A DNA stretch of 38,670 nucleotides, from the NCBI GenBank assembly GCA_902500805.1, contig CABVSA010000028.1:1-38670 (forward strand), written 5' to 3'. A model generated the notes under the pieces. It was not told the DNA's origin and made no database searches. It saw nothing but the letters and a program-made list of their open reading frames with translations. Origin of the DNA: an uncultured Nitrospira sp. (GTDB lineage Bacteria; Nitrospirota; Nitrospiria; Nitrospirales; Nitrospiraceae). The translations under genes and the position numbers were made by a program. Below, in pieces: positions 1 through 8,606 of the stretch (position 1 is its first letter; each line of letters begins with the position of its first letter).

Positions 1-1
1 G

Positions 2-85
2 CACACCAAGCTCGAAAGCACCGTGCGCTACCTCGGCATCGAAGTTGATGATGCCCTGGAGTTGGCCGAACAGACGGAGGTCTGA
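2..85 (+). CDS. Tyrosine recombinase/integrase, C-terminal end only
   Basis: This is the last 27 codons of a gene that begins outside the window. The peptide starts HTKLESTVRYLGIEVDDALE and stops at 83-85. The pattern, with Tyr about ten residues after HTKLE, is the end of the catalytic domain of phage-type tyrosine recombinases; the Tyr in TVRYLGI would be the nucleophile that bonds covalently to DNA. This exact style of C-terminus is common in alphaproteobacterial integrases of accessory regions. The rest of the enzyme cannot be judged. Its place at the outer edge of the GC-rich toxin block suggests that it belongs to the mobile DNA that brought the toxin genes, but this is inference. Confidence 0.8.
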   Translation, partial: HTKLESTVRYLGIEVDDALELAEQTEV

Positions 86-112
86 CTGTCCAACATTGGC
101 TAGTGAGTCTGG

Positions 113-138
113 CAGCGCCCCAAAGCCAACGGGCGCTG
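113..138 (+). terminator. Stem-loop after the integrase gene
   Basis: CAGCGCCC (113-120) and GGGCGCTG (131-138) form a perfect 8-bp GC-rich stem with a 10-nt loop, 27 nt after the integrase stop. No T-run follows, so it is not a classical intrinsic terminator. It could end the integrase transcript by another route or be a recombination-related structure. The rest of 86-312 shows no gene that I can support. Confidence 0.4.
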
Positions 139-312
139 TCCGACCCTGAAGAGACATCCGGTGCCCTGATCTCGCCTCCCCAAAGCTGCCGGTCGAACCC
201 ATACGCAGGCACTCGTTTGAGGCCCCGCAGCGGAGAGCACACATCGGCAGGCTGAACGGAGTCCAGTTCACTTCTGGTCGCCGCAAGCCCGTCTACGGGT
301 CCGTCTCGGGCC

Positions 313-621
313 TTGTCGACGGCGATTGAAATTCCTATGCACACCACCTCGCCGAGCGCGATCGCGGCAGAGCGATGGCTTCTGATGTCAAGGCATGGGG
401 ATTGCGCGCCGATCGGAAGCTCGAAACGGAAGGTTCCCGATCTGGGTGAAATCAGCGACCCCGACGCGTTCGTGAGCTTCATGCGTCAAAAGGGATACCA
501 GGTGACATTGACCCGAATGCCGGCACCGAAAGGCAAGGCCCAGGAAGTGAACGTGCCCCAACTGGAACTCGCCTTGATCTTCGTCACATCTGAAATGTGC
601 CAAGATCAATCGACGCGTTGA
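313..621 (+). CDS. Small hypothetical protein (about 100 aa)
   Basis: I do not recognise this protein. It is a small soluble-looking product with no signal peptide, membrane segment or cysteine motif. The C-terminal two thirds (from KVPDLGEISDPDAF onward) has the look of a folded coding sequence, with alternating hydrophobic stretches such as QLELALIF. The start is uncertain: TTG at 313 is the first possible start, while ATG at 337 gives a 94-residue product, and neither has a convincing ribosome-binding site. It follows the integrase fragment on the same strand and converges on the toxin gene, whose stop is 73 bp away. A cargo gene of the mobile DNA is the likeliest status. Confidence 0.45.
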   Translation: MSTAIEIPMHTTSPSAIAAERWLLMSRHGDCAPIGSSKRKVPDLGEISDPDAFVSFMRQKGYQVTLTRMPAPKGKAQEVNVPQLELALIFVTSEMCQDQSTR

Positions 622-693
622 GAGCTTTCCCCAATCACGGCTCGGCTGAACTCGAGATCACCTGCACCGGCTTTTCCGTTCTCGAACCTCGAA

Positions 694-3600
694 TCAGCCC
701 GGCCACGCCGACGCGGTCCCCTCGACCGAAATCGCCAAGATCACATCGACGATCCGGCCCTCGGTGAAGCGCACTCTGACTTCGGGCGTGTCCGGGAGCG
801 AGAGTTGCCAGGTGCCGATCGGGCTCAGGCCGACCATCGGCACCCAATTCGCCGCGTTCCCACGCCGCAGGCTGATGACGCCGTCACTCGAAGTGGCGGC
901 GCCGCCGACGCTGCTCGTCGCTCCCGCCGGGGTGAACAAGAGCTCGTTCACGACGACTTCGAACGTCTCGCCTTCGGCGCGGCTGAAGAACATTGCGACG
1001 TCGCGGATCAGCAGGCCGGAGGCGTTGGCCATGAAGTCCTCGCGACGGGACTCGAATTGCACCGTCATCGGGGTTGCCGTCTGGTCGGGGTTGTTGAGAT
1101 CGAACCAGACGTCGCCGAGCTCGTAGCGGAAGGTGAACCCGCGCTGCGAGCTCACCGCCGTCCCGAGCCTCGCGATCACGTCGTTCCGGTAGTCACCGCT
1201 CGAGAGCGCGGTGTAATCGAGCGTGAGCAGAACATCCGCGATGGTCCCGTAATCGAAATGATTCGCCGGCTTGGGCAAGCTGAACGTCCAATCGGTCGCG
1301 ACCCCGCTGCCCTCGAAAGGTCGCAGCGAATCGTTGTCCTGCCGCAGGCTCAGCTCGAATTCGCCGCTCGCGTTGAGCGGTGTCGACAGCGACACGTTCT
1401 CCGGCTGGCGCCGCACGAGCGTTTCCGCGAAGCCGCCTGCCCGGCGTGCCACCACGCGGGAGATGCCGCCGGTGGACAAGGTTGCCTTGATGCCTTCAGT
1501 GGGCGGAACGAGCGCCAGCACGGTCACCTGCGCCCTCTTGATCAGTCGCAGGAAATGCCCGGGGACATCCGCGTCGAACATCGCGAGCAAGGTGACGAAA
1601 TGCAGCTCACCGGTCTCGCGGAAGCGCTGGAATTCGCCCGGCGCAAGGCGCGCGAGGGAGATCGTCTTGGTGAGCTGCTGCTTGCGCTGCTCGGTGTCGA
1701 ATCCGTACTGGTCGAGCTGGAACACGTCCTGCAGTAGCCGGGCCGAGCCGGTGAGCCCGCGACGATCCGGTGCTACCTCGCCGTTCAACTCGGCGCGCAG
1801 CCCGACGAGTGCTTCCCAGTAGTCGGACTGGACGAAGCGTGGGATCGGCTCCTGCCGCTCGAACGCGAGCTGGTTGGCCGCGATCTGCGCGGACGCGGTG
1901 GCCTGCTGCAGGAAACTGCGGTAGACACCCTCGATCACGACGCTCATCCAGTCGTAGAGCTCGGCGTTGGTGAACTTGTTGACCAGGAAGTCGAGCGTCT
2001 GCTGGGCGTGCGAACCCTGCAGCGAGGCGATGTTCAGCTCCTGCGCGCGAATCTGCAAACGGTCGTAGGCAAGGCGGACGCCCTGGGTGCCGATCTCCTG
2101 ATCCTGGCGCGCGAGCGCCAGTGCCTGCTTCAGCTCCCCGATGCGCGCTTCGTTGGTGCTGCCGGTGAGCACACCCTTCAGGGTGGAAAGCCCCGAGATC
2201 AACGGCGCGGGATTCTCGGTGACGACGCCCGCCACGACCCCGGCGATGCCCATCGCGAGCAGCCCGTACCGCTCGAGCAGGGTGCCGTTTGCATCCCCGA
2301 GCAGACCGCTGTAATAGGTCGATTGCAGCTGCGCACGCTCGAACTGCAACTGCGCGAGCTGCACGTTGTCGCGCGCCTCGACCATCCCAAGCTGGTGGAG
2401 CCGCACACCAGCGAGGCTGAGATTCAGATCCTGACGCGCCTTCAGGAGGTTGTAGAACTCGGCGTCGCGTTTCTCGAGAATCGACAGGAACGTGGCTTCG
2501 AGCTGCTGGGCCAGCGCCACGAGCTGCTTCGCCCGTTCGATGAGCGTGCGATAGCGAAAGAGGGCGGGTGGCGAGATCAGGGCGTCCGGATGGATCAGCT
2601 CACCCGGGCCATCGAGCGCGGGCGTGGCGGCCCCCTGGAGCGGCAGCGCGCGCTCCAGCCCGCCGATGTTGCGGCCACCGCGAATCTTCGCGAGGGACAG
2701 CTCGACCTGGTTGCGGAATGCTGCCACCGTTGGGTTCGGCGGCACGCAGAACGCCTCGCGCGGTGCAATGAAAAACACCGGCTGCATCTGCTGATTGGCC
2801 GCGACGACCGCCAGCGGATTGCTCGCGCCGACGCGATTCAGCAGGGTGAGATGCGCCGCGCCCGCGCCGCTTACGAGGGCGGATTCGATGGCGACCGTCT
2901 TCACATTGGTCGCAAGCCATGGCAGGTCGAGCTTCCGGGTGACCTCCTTCGACACGCCGGTCAGGCTGGTCAGCGTGTGCTCGGCGTCGGTTGCTGCGAC
3001 CACGGAAACTTCCCCGAGCGCTTCCACCACGCGTGAGTGCCGCAACAATATGGCGCTAACGCTCGCGCTGTGTTCCGCGGTGTCCCTGAGCACCGAACCA
3101 ACACTGGCCAAGTCCGGTTTGGCGTACTTCGCGCCTTGCACGATGCGGCTCGCCTGCGCCAGCCGCGCGAGCAACGGTGCGTCGCTCTGCAACGCCAGGC
3201 GCACGTTCCCGGCGGTGGCCGTCAAGCCGGGGAGGGAGGCGCGCATGCCACGCATTCCCTCGATGATTTCGCCGTATGCGTCGTGAATGGCCGGCGGGCT
3301 TGTCGAGAACGCACCGCTCGTCGCGCCCTCGAGTGCTGCGATGACGTCCTCGCACGGCGACGGCTGCGGATTGAGGTCGTCACTCTGCAACAACTCGAGC
3401 GCCGCCGAATAGATCGCGTTCGCGCGTGCGATGGACTCCGACGTGTCGCGCGAGAACTCCGAATCCCCGAATTCCAGAAGACACTGCGCCAGGGTCTGCA
3501 GCGTGTAGCGCGTGTACGCGTTGCGCCGTGTCGCGGCGATGGCGTGGGGATTGAGCGGTTCGAGCAGCCACGTGATGTTGCGATCGTAGCTCCACGGCAG

Positions 3601-6600
3601 CGACTCTTCAGCGATGAGCCCCGCGTAAATCTTGCGCAACGCCAACGGTTGAGTGAAGTCGTAGACGGTGCGTAACCAGTCGAGTGCATCCTGATAGTGG
3701 CCGCGCCGCTGCAATTGCAGGGCGGCCAGCACCGGGAAGAAGTAATACGCCTCCTCGAGATACGCCAGATTGGAGCGTGGGCCGCCGACGTTGTCCGCAA
3801 ACGCGCCTGCGATCACGGCGCGCCGCAGCTGCAGCTGGCTCTCGGTGAGCCGCTGCACGATCTCGACCGGCTGGCGCAGCAGGGGCGCAAGACGCACCCG
3901 GGTCAGATCGAACAGTGGCAGCAAGTCCGGCGGCTCGGGCAACGGCGGTGGTGGCGGCGGCGGGAATCCACCGCCTGGATCGAATACGCCGCCATCGCCG
4001 AGCCCGGTCGCGCCGATGCCGGTGTTGATCCGGAACGCCATGGCCGTCACGCGCCCGAGGCTCATCGTCTCGAGCACGCCGCCGGTGAGGTCGTCGAACA
4101 CCGAGCGGGAATCGCCATCCGGTTTGCGGGAAAAGAAGCCGAGGAAGGGCCCCCGACTGACGCCACCCAGCTGATAGGCGATCTTGCGATTGTGGCTCGC
4201 GCCGAGGTGCGCGCTCGAATCCATCGCCAGCCGATCGAGCGCGGCGAGACCGGGTAGCTCGCCGAGCGACTGGTTCGGGTCGGCCGGAAAGGACTGCGGC
4301 AGATTCCCCGGGCTGAAAATAACGTTGTGCTTCAGTACCCCGGCCTGCGTCCAGAACGTGTACACGAGGTTGGCCGGTGCGGTGGGCAGGTAAATCGAGC
4401 CCTTCCAGGTGCCGTTGGCCAAGAGCGAGATGGGCGTGGTGCCGTAGGTGCTGCCGAGGTTGTATTCCACCGCCGGGTAGAAGAGGTGGTAGAAGATCTG
4501 CGTGCCGTTCTCGCCGATCAGAATGAAATTCTGCGGTAGCAAGTAGTTGCGGCCGGGAAAGGAATTCAGTGCGATCATCGCCACGACGTTGAGCGGCTTC
4601 CAGTTGCCGGGGTGAAAGAAGAACCCGCCGAGCGCCTGCTGCACGACCGGATCGAGCGCAATGCCGTCGCGAGTGAGCGCCTGGATGAATACGTTGTCGT
4701 TGTAGCCGAGCACCATCGCCGGCGGCTGAGTCGGATCGTTCGACTGCTGCAGCACCACCGAGAAGCGCGCTGCCGCGCCTTCTGCCATGTCGAGCACATG
4801 CGGGCCGCCGGCTTCGAACCCCTGCGTTTCCAGATTCCAGCGCATGTACAGCAACTGGTCCGCGCGGTCGTCCGATTTCTTGACGAAGACATAAATGAAC
4901 CGCAGCGCGGGGCTCATCTCGTAGACCGACGCGCCCACCAGGGCCGACACGCCCGCGAGATCGGGCAGTGGCTGCCACGGCGACTGGTTGTAGCCGGTAG
5001 CGACGCCGGGCCGGTAGTAAGACATGTACACGCGCCCGGTGCGCGACGAACGCGCGAAGAGATAGGTGAAGAGTGCCGTGCCCATGTTCGTTGGATCCGG
5101 GCAACCCCTGCCGGGCAGCGGGGCGCGCGCGTGGCAGGTGGCTTCGATGCGCAGCGCCCCGACGTCATTGATGTACTCGGCGAAGCGCTGACCTTCCTCG
5201 CACACATCCAGAGGCGTGAGGCGCGTTTTGTCGCGCAACGCCCGCACGCTCGCCAGAAAGCCTGGTGTCTGCGTACGCCGCAGCGCCGGGTCCAGCACGT
5301 TCTCCGGGTACAGGAAGACCATCATCGCGGCCCGCCAGCTCGAATACGAGCCGAGCCATTTCCACTCCTCGTCGAAGCTCGGACTGAAGAGATCCATGTC
5401 GGGATGGCTCTCGTTCAGCAGGCCCGTCCGCACCGACCAGAGGAAGGTCTGGATCGTCTCGATCGCCTGACCCATGCGGCTCGTGGTGACCGAGCCGTCC
5501 ATGCGCGCGTTGATGACCAGCTGCGCGCCTATGGCGTCGGCTTTGGTGCTGCCGGCGGAGGCCACGGCGTCCGTTGCCTCGATCAGCGCGTCGCGAAGCA
5601 GCGCGAGGGTGTCGCCTTCAACGCCGCGCAGCAGCGCCGCGTGTGTGGCGAGCATCTGATCCCGCTCCTCGATGCGCGAACGGAGCGTCTGCAGGAAACG
5701 CCGGTACTGACTGGCATCGGCCCGGAACGCGGGCAGCTCGCGCAGGCGGCCGACGAGGTCCGCCGGCGGCTGGAACAGCTCCGGTGCAATGTGAATGCCG
5801 GCTGCGGCTTCTTCGGCGAGCCACGCCGGGTACAGCCGCCGCTTTTCCACCTGCACGATGATGTCGACCAGCGTGTCCCAGTCCGTCTCGAGCGCCGGCA
5901 GGGGTGGCGCGGCGGTCAGGGCCCGCTGCAGCGCCTGCAATCTTGATTTTTCCGCGGTCGTGAGCTCGGCGGAATCGACATCGACGCCGATCTCGCCGAG
6001 CAACGCATCGAATCGGGCCGCGTCGGCGAGGGCGCTGTGTAGCTCGCGCAGCACATCGCGCCGGCTCTGGATCTGCTCGTGACGCGCCTTCCAGATGAAG
6101 AACGCTTCGTTCTCTTCGACCGGGCCGCGCAGCTCGGCAATCGAGATCACGTCCGGGTCGAGTTTCGGCTGCGCTTCGGTGCCATCGAGGAGTGCCCAGG
6201 TGGCGCGCAGCCGCTGCTGTTTCACGCTAAGCAGCAGCGGAATGACGCACAACCGCATGCCCGCCGCCGGCGCCTGAAAGTCCAGTTGGATGAAACCGCG
6301 GAGCCCGCTGTTCGGTTGATCGTCAGGGACCGGCGCTGGCACGAGTATCACCACGCCGTCCGCATCCGCATCGCCGACCGCCATAAGCTCGGTTCGGGCC
6401 GCATCGCGGAACGCTTCGACGCGATGCACGCCGGCCGACGGCTCGGTGAGGGCCATGTGAATCGTGCCGGCCGCGTCGGTGTTGTGGCGCCAGCGCACGC
6501 CCTCGAAGCTCCAGCGCACGATCTGGCCTAGCGGGTCGTCGAGCGTCGCGCCCTGCGAGAACACGTCGCGGCGCGTATCCACGAGGCCGAATACTCTTTC

Positions 6601-8583
6601 AAGCTCGCGCTCGCTGTGTGCGAGCGTGGGGTTGCCGATGTCGATGATCAGCTCATCGAGCGGCGCATCGTCGGGTATGCCGAGACCGGGCAGCGGTGCG
6701 TTGTCGATGACGGCAGAGCGCACTTCCTGCAGCGACGTGCCCAAGCGGCGCAGCAGGGCCTCCAGCGCACGCTCGAGGTAGGCGGTGTACGCACGATTCA
6801 GGGCGGTTTCCGCATCCGAGGCGGCGGCCGGCAAGGATCGCCTGGCCAGATAGCGATGCAGCACCTCGATGCAGACCCGCACCTGCGCCACCGCCTCGTG
6901 AACATCGGTGCAGCTCGCGCGCAACGTTGTGAATGGCTGGAAGAGACGCGCGTCGAGCGCGGGCGCATCGAGGGCGACGGCGCCGTCCACCGCATACGTC
7001 TTGCAGTAATCGAGCAGATCCGCCAGGTACGCCGCGGTGCTCGCCACGGCGTCGCAATCGTTACAGCCGCAGGCGCTGTCGGGCTGGATCGCTTCGAGCT
7101 CGCTGCGCAGCCCCGAGAGTTCATCGGCGCCGCCGTCGGTCGCTATCGATGGGAAACGATCTGCGCGCAGACCCGCGCGCATGTTTCGCAACAGCGCCTC
7201 GCTCGCCTGTGCGCGCGCCTGAAATGCGAAGGCCGGATGCGATGAGAGGATCGGTTTGACCGCGCCGACGAACGCGGAGCGTTTCGAGTTGGCAATCTGC
7301 GCCGGGCTCGCGAACCCGGCCTGCACGAGCCGATCGATCGTGGCCGCGTGGTAGCTGCCGAGCACCGAAAGCGAGGCATGGCCATCGAGCCGGCGCAGCG
7401 CCGGGTCCGCCGCCGGCACCGGCAGATCCGGCATGTTGCGGAACCCGCCGGCGGCCCGCAGATCGCCGAGTGTTTGGATCCCCCGGGTGCGCAGAAACGC
7501 CGGGATCGCGCGCGGCAACCTCAAGCCGAGCGTCCGGCTGAGCTCGATCAGGTTGGGCGATGCGTCTGTTGCGGCGGGCAGCGCAACCCGGATTTCGAGC
7601 ACGGTGTGCGGCTTCGCCTCGACGGTCTCGGTGTGAATGGGCTCGCCCAGCAGATCGGTGATCTCGATGCTGAATCGTTCGGTGGCCTCGGCCGGCGCGA
7701 GGTAGGCGATGACGAAAGTGCCATCGGCGTCGGTGATCGTCGTTCCGAGCAACGTCTTGCTCGACAACTGCGTGATGCGAACGCGCAGCTTCTCGAGCGC
7801 GCTGGAGGTCGTAGCGTCGATCACCCTGCCGGCGAGACGCTGTTCGCTGACCGAGCGATTGCCGAGCTTCGCGACGTTCCACGCTGACTGAACCGCGTCG
7901 AACGCGAGCGGCGGGATCACCCGCTTGTCGACCGCTTCCTTCAGCGCCGCGCTCACGACCTTGTCGGCCAACGCCACGAACGTCGCGATCGACCGTGGGG
8001 CCTTCAGGTTCTTCACCCGGGCAACGCCATAGAAGAAGGCGGCGGGCAGGCGAGTGCCGGAGGCCAGCGTCTCGCTATCCACCCACAGCTCGACGCGCTC
8101 GAGGGTAACCAGCGCGGCTCGTTTCTGGATGCGATTGAACAGGAACGGCACGTCATCTGCGGACACGCCCGTGTCCGCCAGCTCGCCGGCGGCGAGCCGC
8201 ACTGGCCCGGAAATCTGCTCGTACTCGGTGAGCTGCGTCGGCGCATCGACCTGCAGATCGATCACTTCACGCGCGGCAGCGTCGAAACGCACCTCGGACA
8301 TGGCGAGCGATCGGCCGAGCGACGAAACCGCTTCCACCTGCAAGTGCAGCGGCGCACCCGCGGGGAGTTGCAAGGCAGCGATGTCGTAGGCGATCTCGTA
8401 GCGGCCTGCGCTATCGGTCAGTGCCGCGCCCACCGGCGTGTGCTGCTTCAGATCGACGCGGGATGCCTTGACGAGGCAGCCGGGAACCGCTCTGCGTTGG
8501 TCGTTCTTCAACACGCCGACTACGACATGACCCTTGCGCTTGCTAGGGCCTGCGGCGGGGCTCGATCGTCTGGAAGTCGCCAT
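694..8583 (-). CDS. Tc toxin TcA-like subunit (pore-forming/translocation component)
   Basis: The 2629-residue protein has the layout of the A component of Tc (ABC) toxin complexes. In the family, a TcA pentamer binds the host cell and injects the TcC effector through an alpha-helical channel. Seen in order: two beta-sandwich repeats of carboxypeptidase-regulatory type (about 20-110 and 245-335); a VRP1-like region with CGCNDCDAVASTAAYLADLL (about 500-520); a neuraminidase-like ABC-toxin region with EEWKWLGSYSSW and MVFLYPENVLDP (about 1065-1100); a Pro-rich linker (about 1540-1550); long helices (about 2030-2200) that would form the channel; and a C-terminal TcB-binding domain with LAPGEFQRFRETGELHF and PGHFLRLIKRAQV. 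The ATG at 8583 has AGGA nine nt upstream. The gene starts 23 nt after the tcB-tcC stop, so the two are one operon. No secretion signal is seen. The reading frame is intact, arguing against decay. Confidence 0.9.
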   Translation of the reverse strand: MATSRRSSPAAGPSKRKGHVVVGVLKNDQRRAVPGCLVKASRVDLKQHTPVGAALTDSAGRYEIAYDIAALQLPAGAPLHLQVEAVSSLGRSLAMSEVRFDAAAREVIDLQVDAPTQLTEYEQISGPVRLAAGELADTGVSADDVPFLFNRIQKRAALVTLERVELWVDSETLASGTRLPAAFFYGVARVKNLKAPRSIATFVALADKVVSAALKEAVDKRVIPPLAFDAVQSAWNVAKLGNRSVSEQRLAGRVIDATTSSALEKLRVRITQLSSKTLLGTTITDADGTFVIAYLAPAEATERFSIEITDLLGEPIHTETVEAKPHTVLEIRVALPAATDASPNLIELSRTLGLRLPRAIPAFLRTRGIQTLGDLRAAGGFRNMPDLPVPAADPALRRLDGHASLSVLGSYHAATIDRLVQAGFASPAQIANSKRSAFVGAVKPILSSHPAFAFQARAQASEALLRNMRAGLRADRFPSIATDGGADELSGLRSELEAIQPDSACGCNDCDAVASTAAYLADLLDYCKTYAVDGAVALDAPALDARLFQPFTTLRASCTDVHEAVAQVRVCIEVLHRYLARRSLPAAASDAETALNRAYTAYLERALEALLRRLGTSLQEVRSAVIDNAPLPGLGIPDDAPLDELIIDIGNPTLAHSERELERVFGLVDTRRDVFSQGATLDDPLGQIVRWSFEGVRWRHNTDAAGTIHMALTEPSAGVHRVEAFRDAARTELMAVGDADADGVVILVPAPVPDDQPNSGLRGFIQLDFQAPAAGMRLCVIPLLLSVKQQRLRATWALLDGTEAQPKLDPDVISIAELRGPVEENEAFFIWKARHEQIQSRRDVLRELHSALADAARFDALLGEIGVDVDSAELTTAEKSRLQALQRALTAAPPLPALETDWDTLVDIIVQVEKRRLYPAWLAEEAAAGIHIAPELFQPPADLVGRLRELPAFRADASQYRRFLQTLRSRIEERDQMLATHAALLRGVEGDTLALLRDALIEATDAVASAGSTKADAIGAQLVINARMDGSVTTSRMGQAIETIQTFLWSVRTGLLNESHPDMDLFSPSFDEEWKWLGSYSSWRAAMMVFLYPENVLDPALRRTQTPGFLASVRALRDKTRLTPLDVCEEGQRFAEYINDVGALRIEATCHARAPLPGRGCPDPTNMGTALFTYLFARSSRTGRVYMSYYRPGVATGYNQSPWQPLPDLAGVSALVGASVYEMSPALRFIYVFVKKSDDRADQLLYMRWNLETQGFEAGGPHVLDMAEGAAARFSVVLQQSNDPTQPPAMVLGYNDNVFIQALTRDGIALDPVVQQALGGFFFHPGNWKPLNVVAMIALNSFPGRNYLLPQNFILIGENGTQIFYHLFYPAVEYNLGSTYGTTPISLLANGTWKGSIYLPTAPANLVYTFWTQAGVLKHNVIFSPGNLPQSFPADPNQSLGELPGLAALDRLAMDSSAHLGASHNRKIAYQLGGVSRGPFLGFFSRKPDGDSRSVFDDLTGGVLETMSLGRVTAMAFRINTGIGATGLGDGGVFDPGGGFPPPPPPPLPEPPDLLPLFDLTRVRLAPLLRQPVEIVQRLTESQLQLRRAVIAGAFADNVGGPRSNLAYLEEAYYFFPVLAALQLQRRGHYQDALDWLRTVYDFTQPLALRKIYAGLIAEESLPWSYDRNITWLLEPLNPHAIAATRRNAYTRYTLQTLAQCLLEFGDSEFSRDTSESIARANAIYSAALELLQSDDLNPQPSPCEDVIAALEGATSGAFSTSPPAIHDAYGEIIEGMRGMRASLPGLTATAGNVRLALQSDAPLLARLAQASRIVQGAKYAKPDLASVGSVLRDTAEHSASVSAILLRHSRVVEALGEVSVVAATDAEHTLTSLTGVSKEVTRKLDLPWLATNVKTVAIESALVSGAGAAHLTLLNRVGASNPLAVVAANQQMQPVFFIAPREAFCVPPNPTVAAFRNQVELSLAKIRGGRNIGGLERALPLQGAATPALDGPGELIHPDALISPPALFRYRTLIERAKQLVALAQQLEATFLSILEKRDAEFYNLLKARQDLNLSLAGVRLHQLGMVEARDNVQLAQLQFERAQLQSTYYSGLLGDANGTLLERYGLLAMGIAGVVAGVVTENPAPLISGLSTLKGVLTGSTNEARIGELKQALALARQDQEIGTQGVRLAYDRLQIRAQELNIASLQGSHAQQTLDFLVNKFTNAELYDWMSVVIEGVYRSFLQQATASAQIAANQLAFERQEPIPRFVQSDYWEALVGLRAELNGEVAPDRRGLTGSARLLQDVFQLDQYGFDTEQRKQQLTKTISLARLAPGEFQRFRETGELHFVTLLAMFDADVPGHFLRLIKRAQVTVLALVPPTEGIKATLSTGGISRVVARRAGGFAETLVRRQPENVSLSTPLNASGEFELSLRQDNDSLRPFEGSGVATDWTFSLPKPANHFDYGTIADVLLTLDYTALSSGDYRNDVIARLGTAVSSQRGFTFRYELGDVWFDLNNPDQTATPMTVQFESRREDFMANASGLLIRDVAMFFSRAEGETFEVVVNELLFTPAGATSSVGGAATSSDGVISLRRGNAANWVPMVGLSPIGTWQLSLPDTPEVRVRFTEGRIVDVILAISVEGTASAWPG

Positions 8584-8606
8584 TTCGCTGCATCCTCAGG
8601 TTGAGA

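Noticed and set aside
805..5946. Many long open frames on the plus strand opposite the TcA gene, including frames of 300-440 codons
   Set aside because: GC-rich genes leave few stops in the opposite strand. These translations are Arg/Ala/Gly-rich and low in complexity, while the minus-strand frame is continuous and matches the Tc toxin family throughout.
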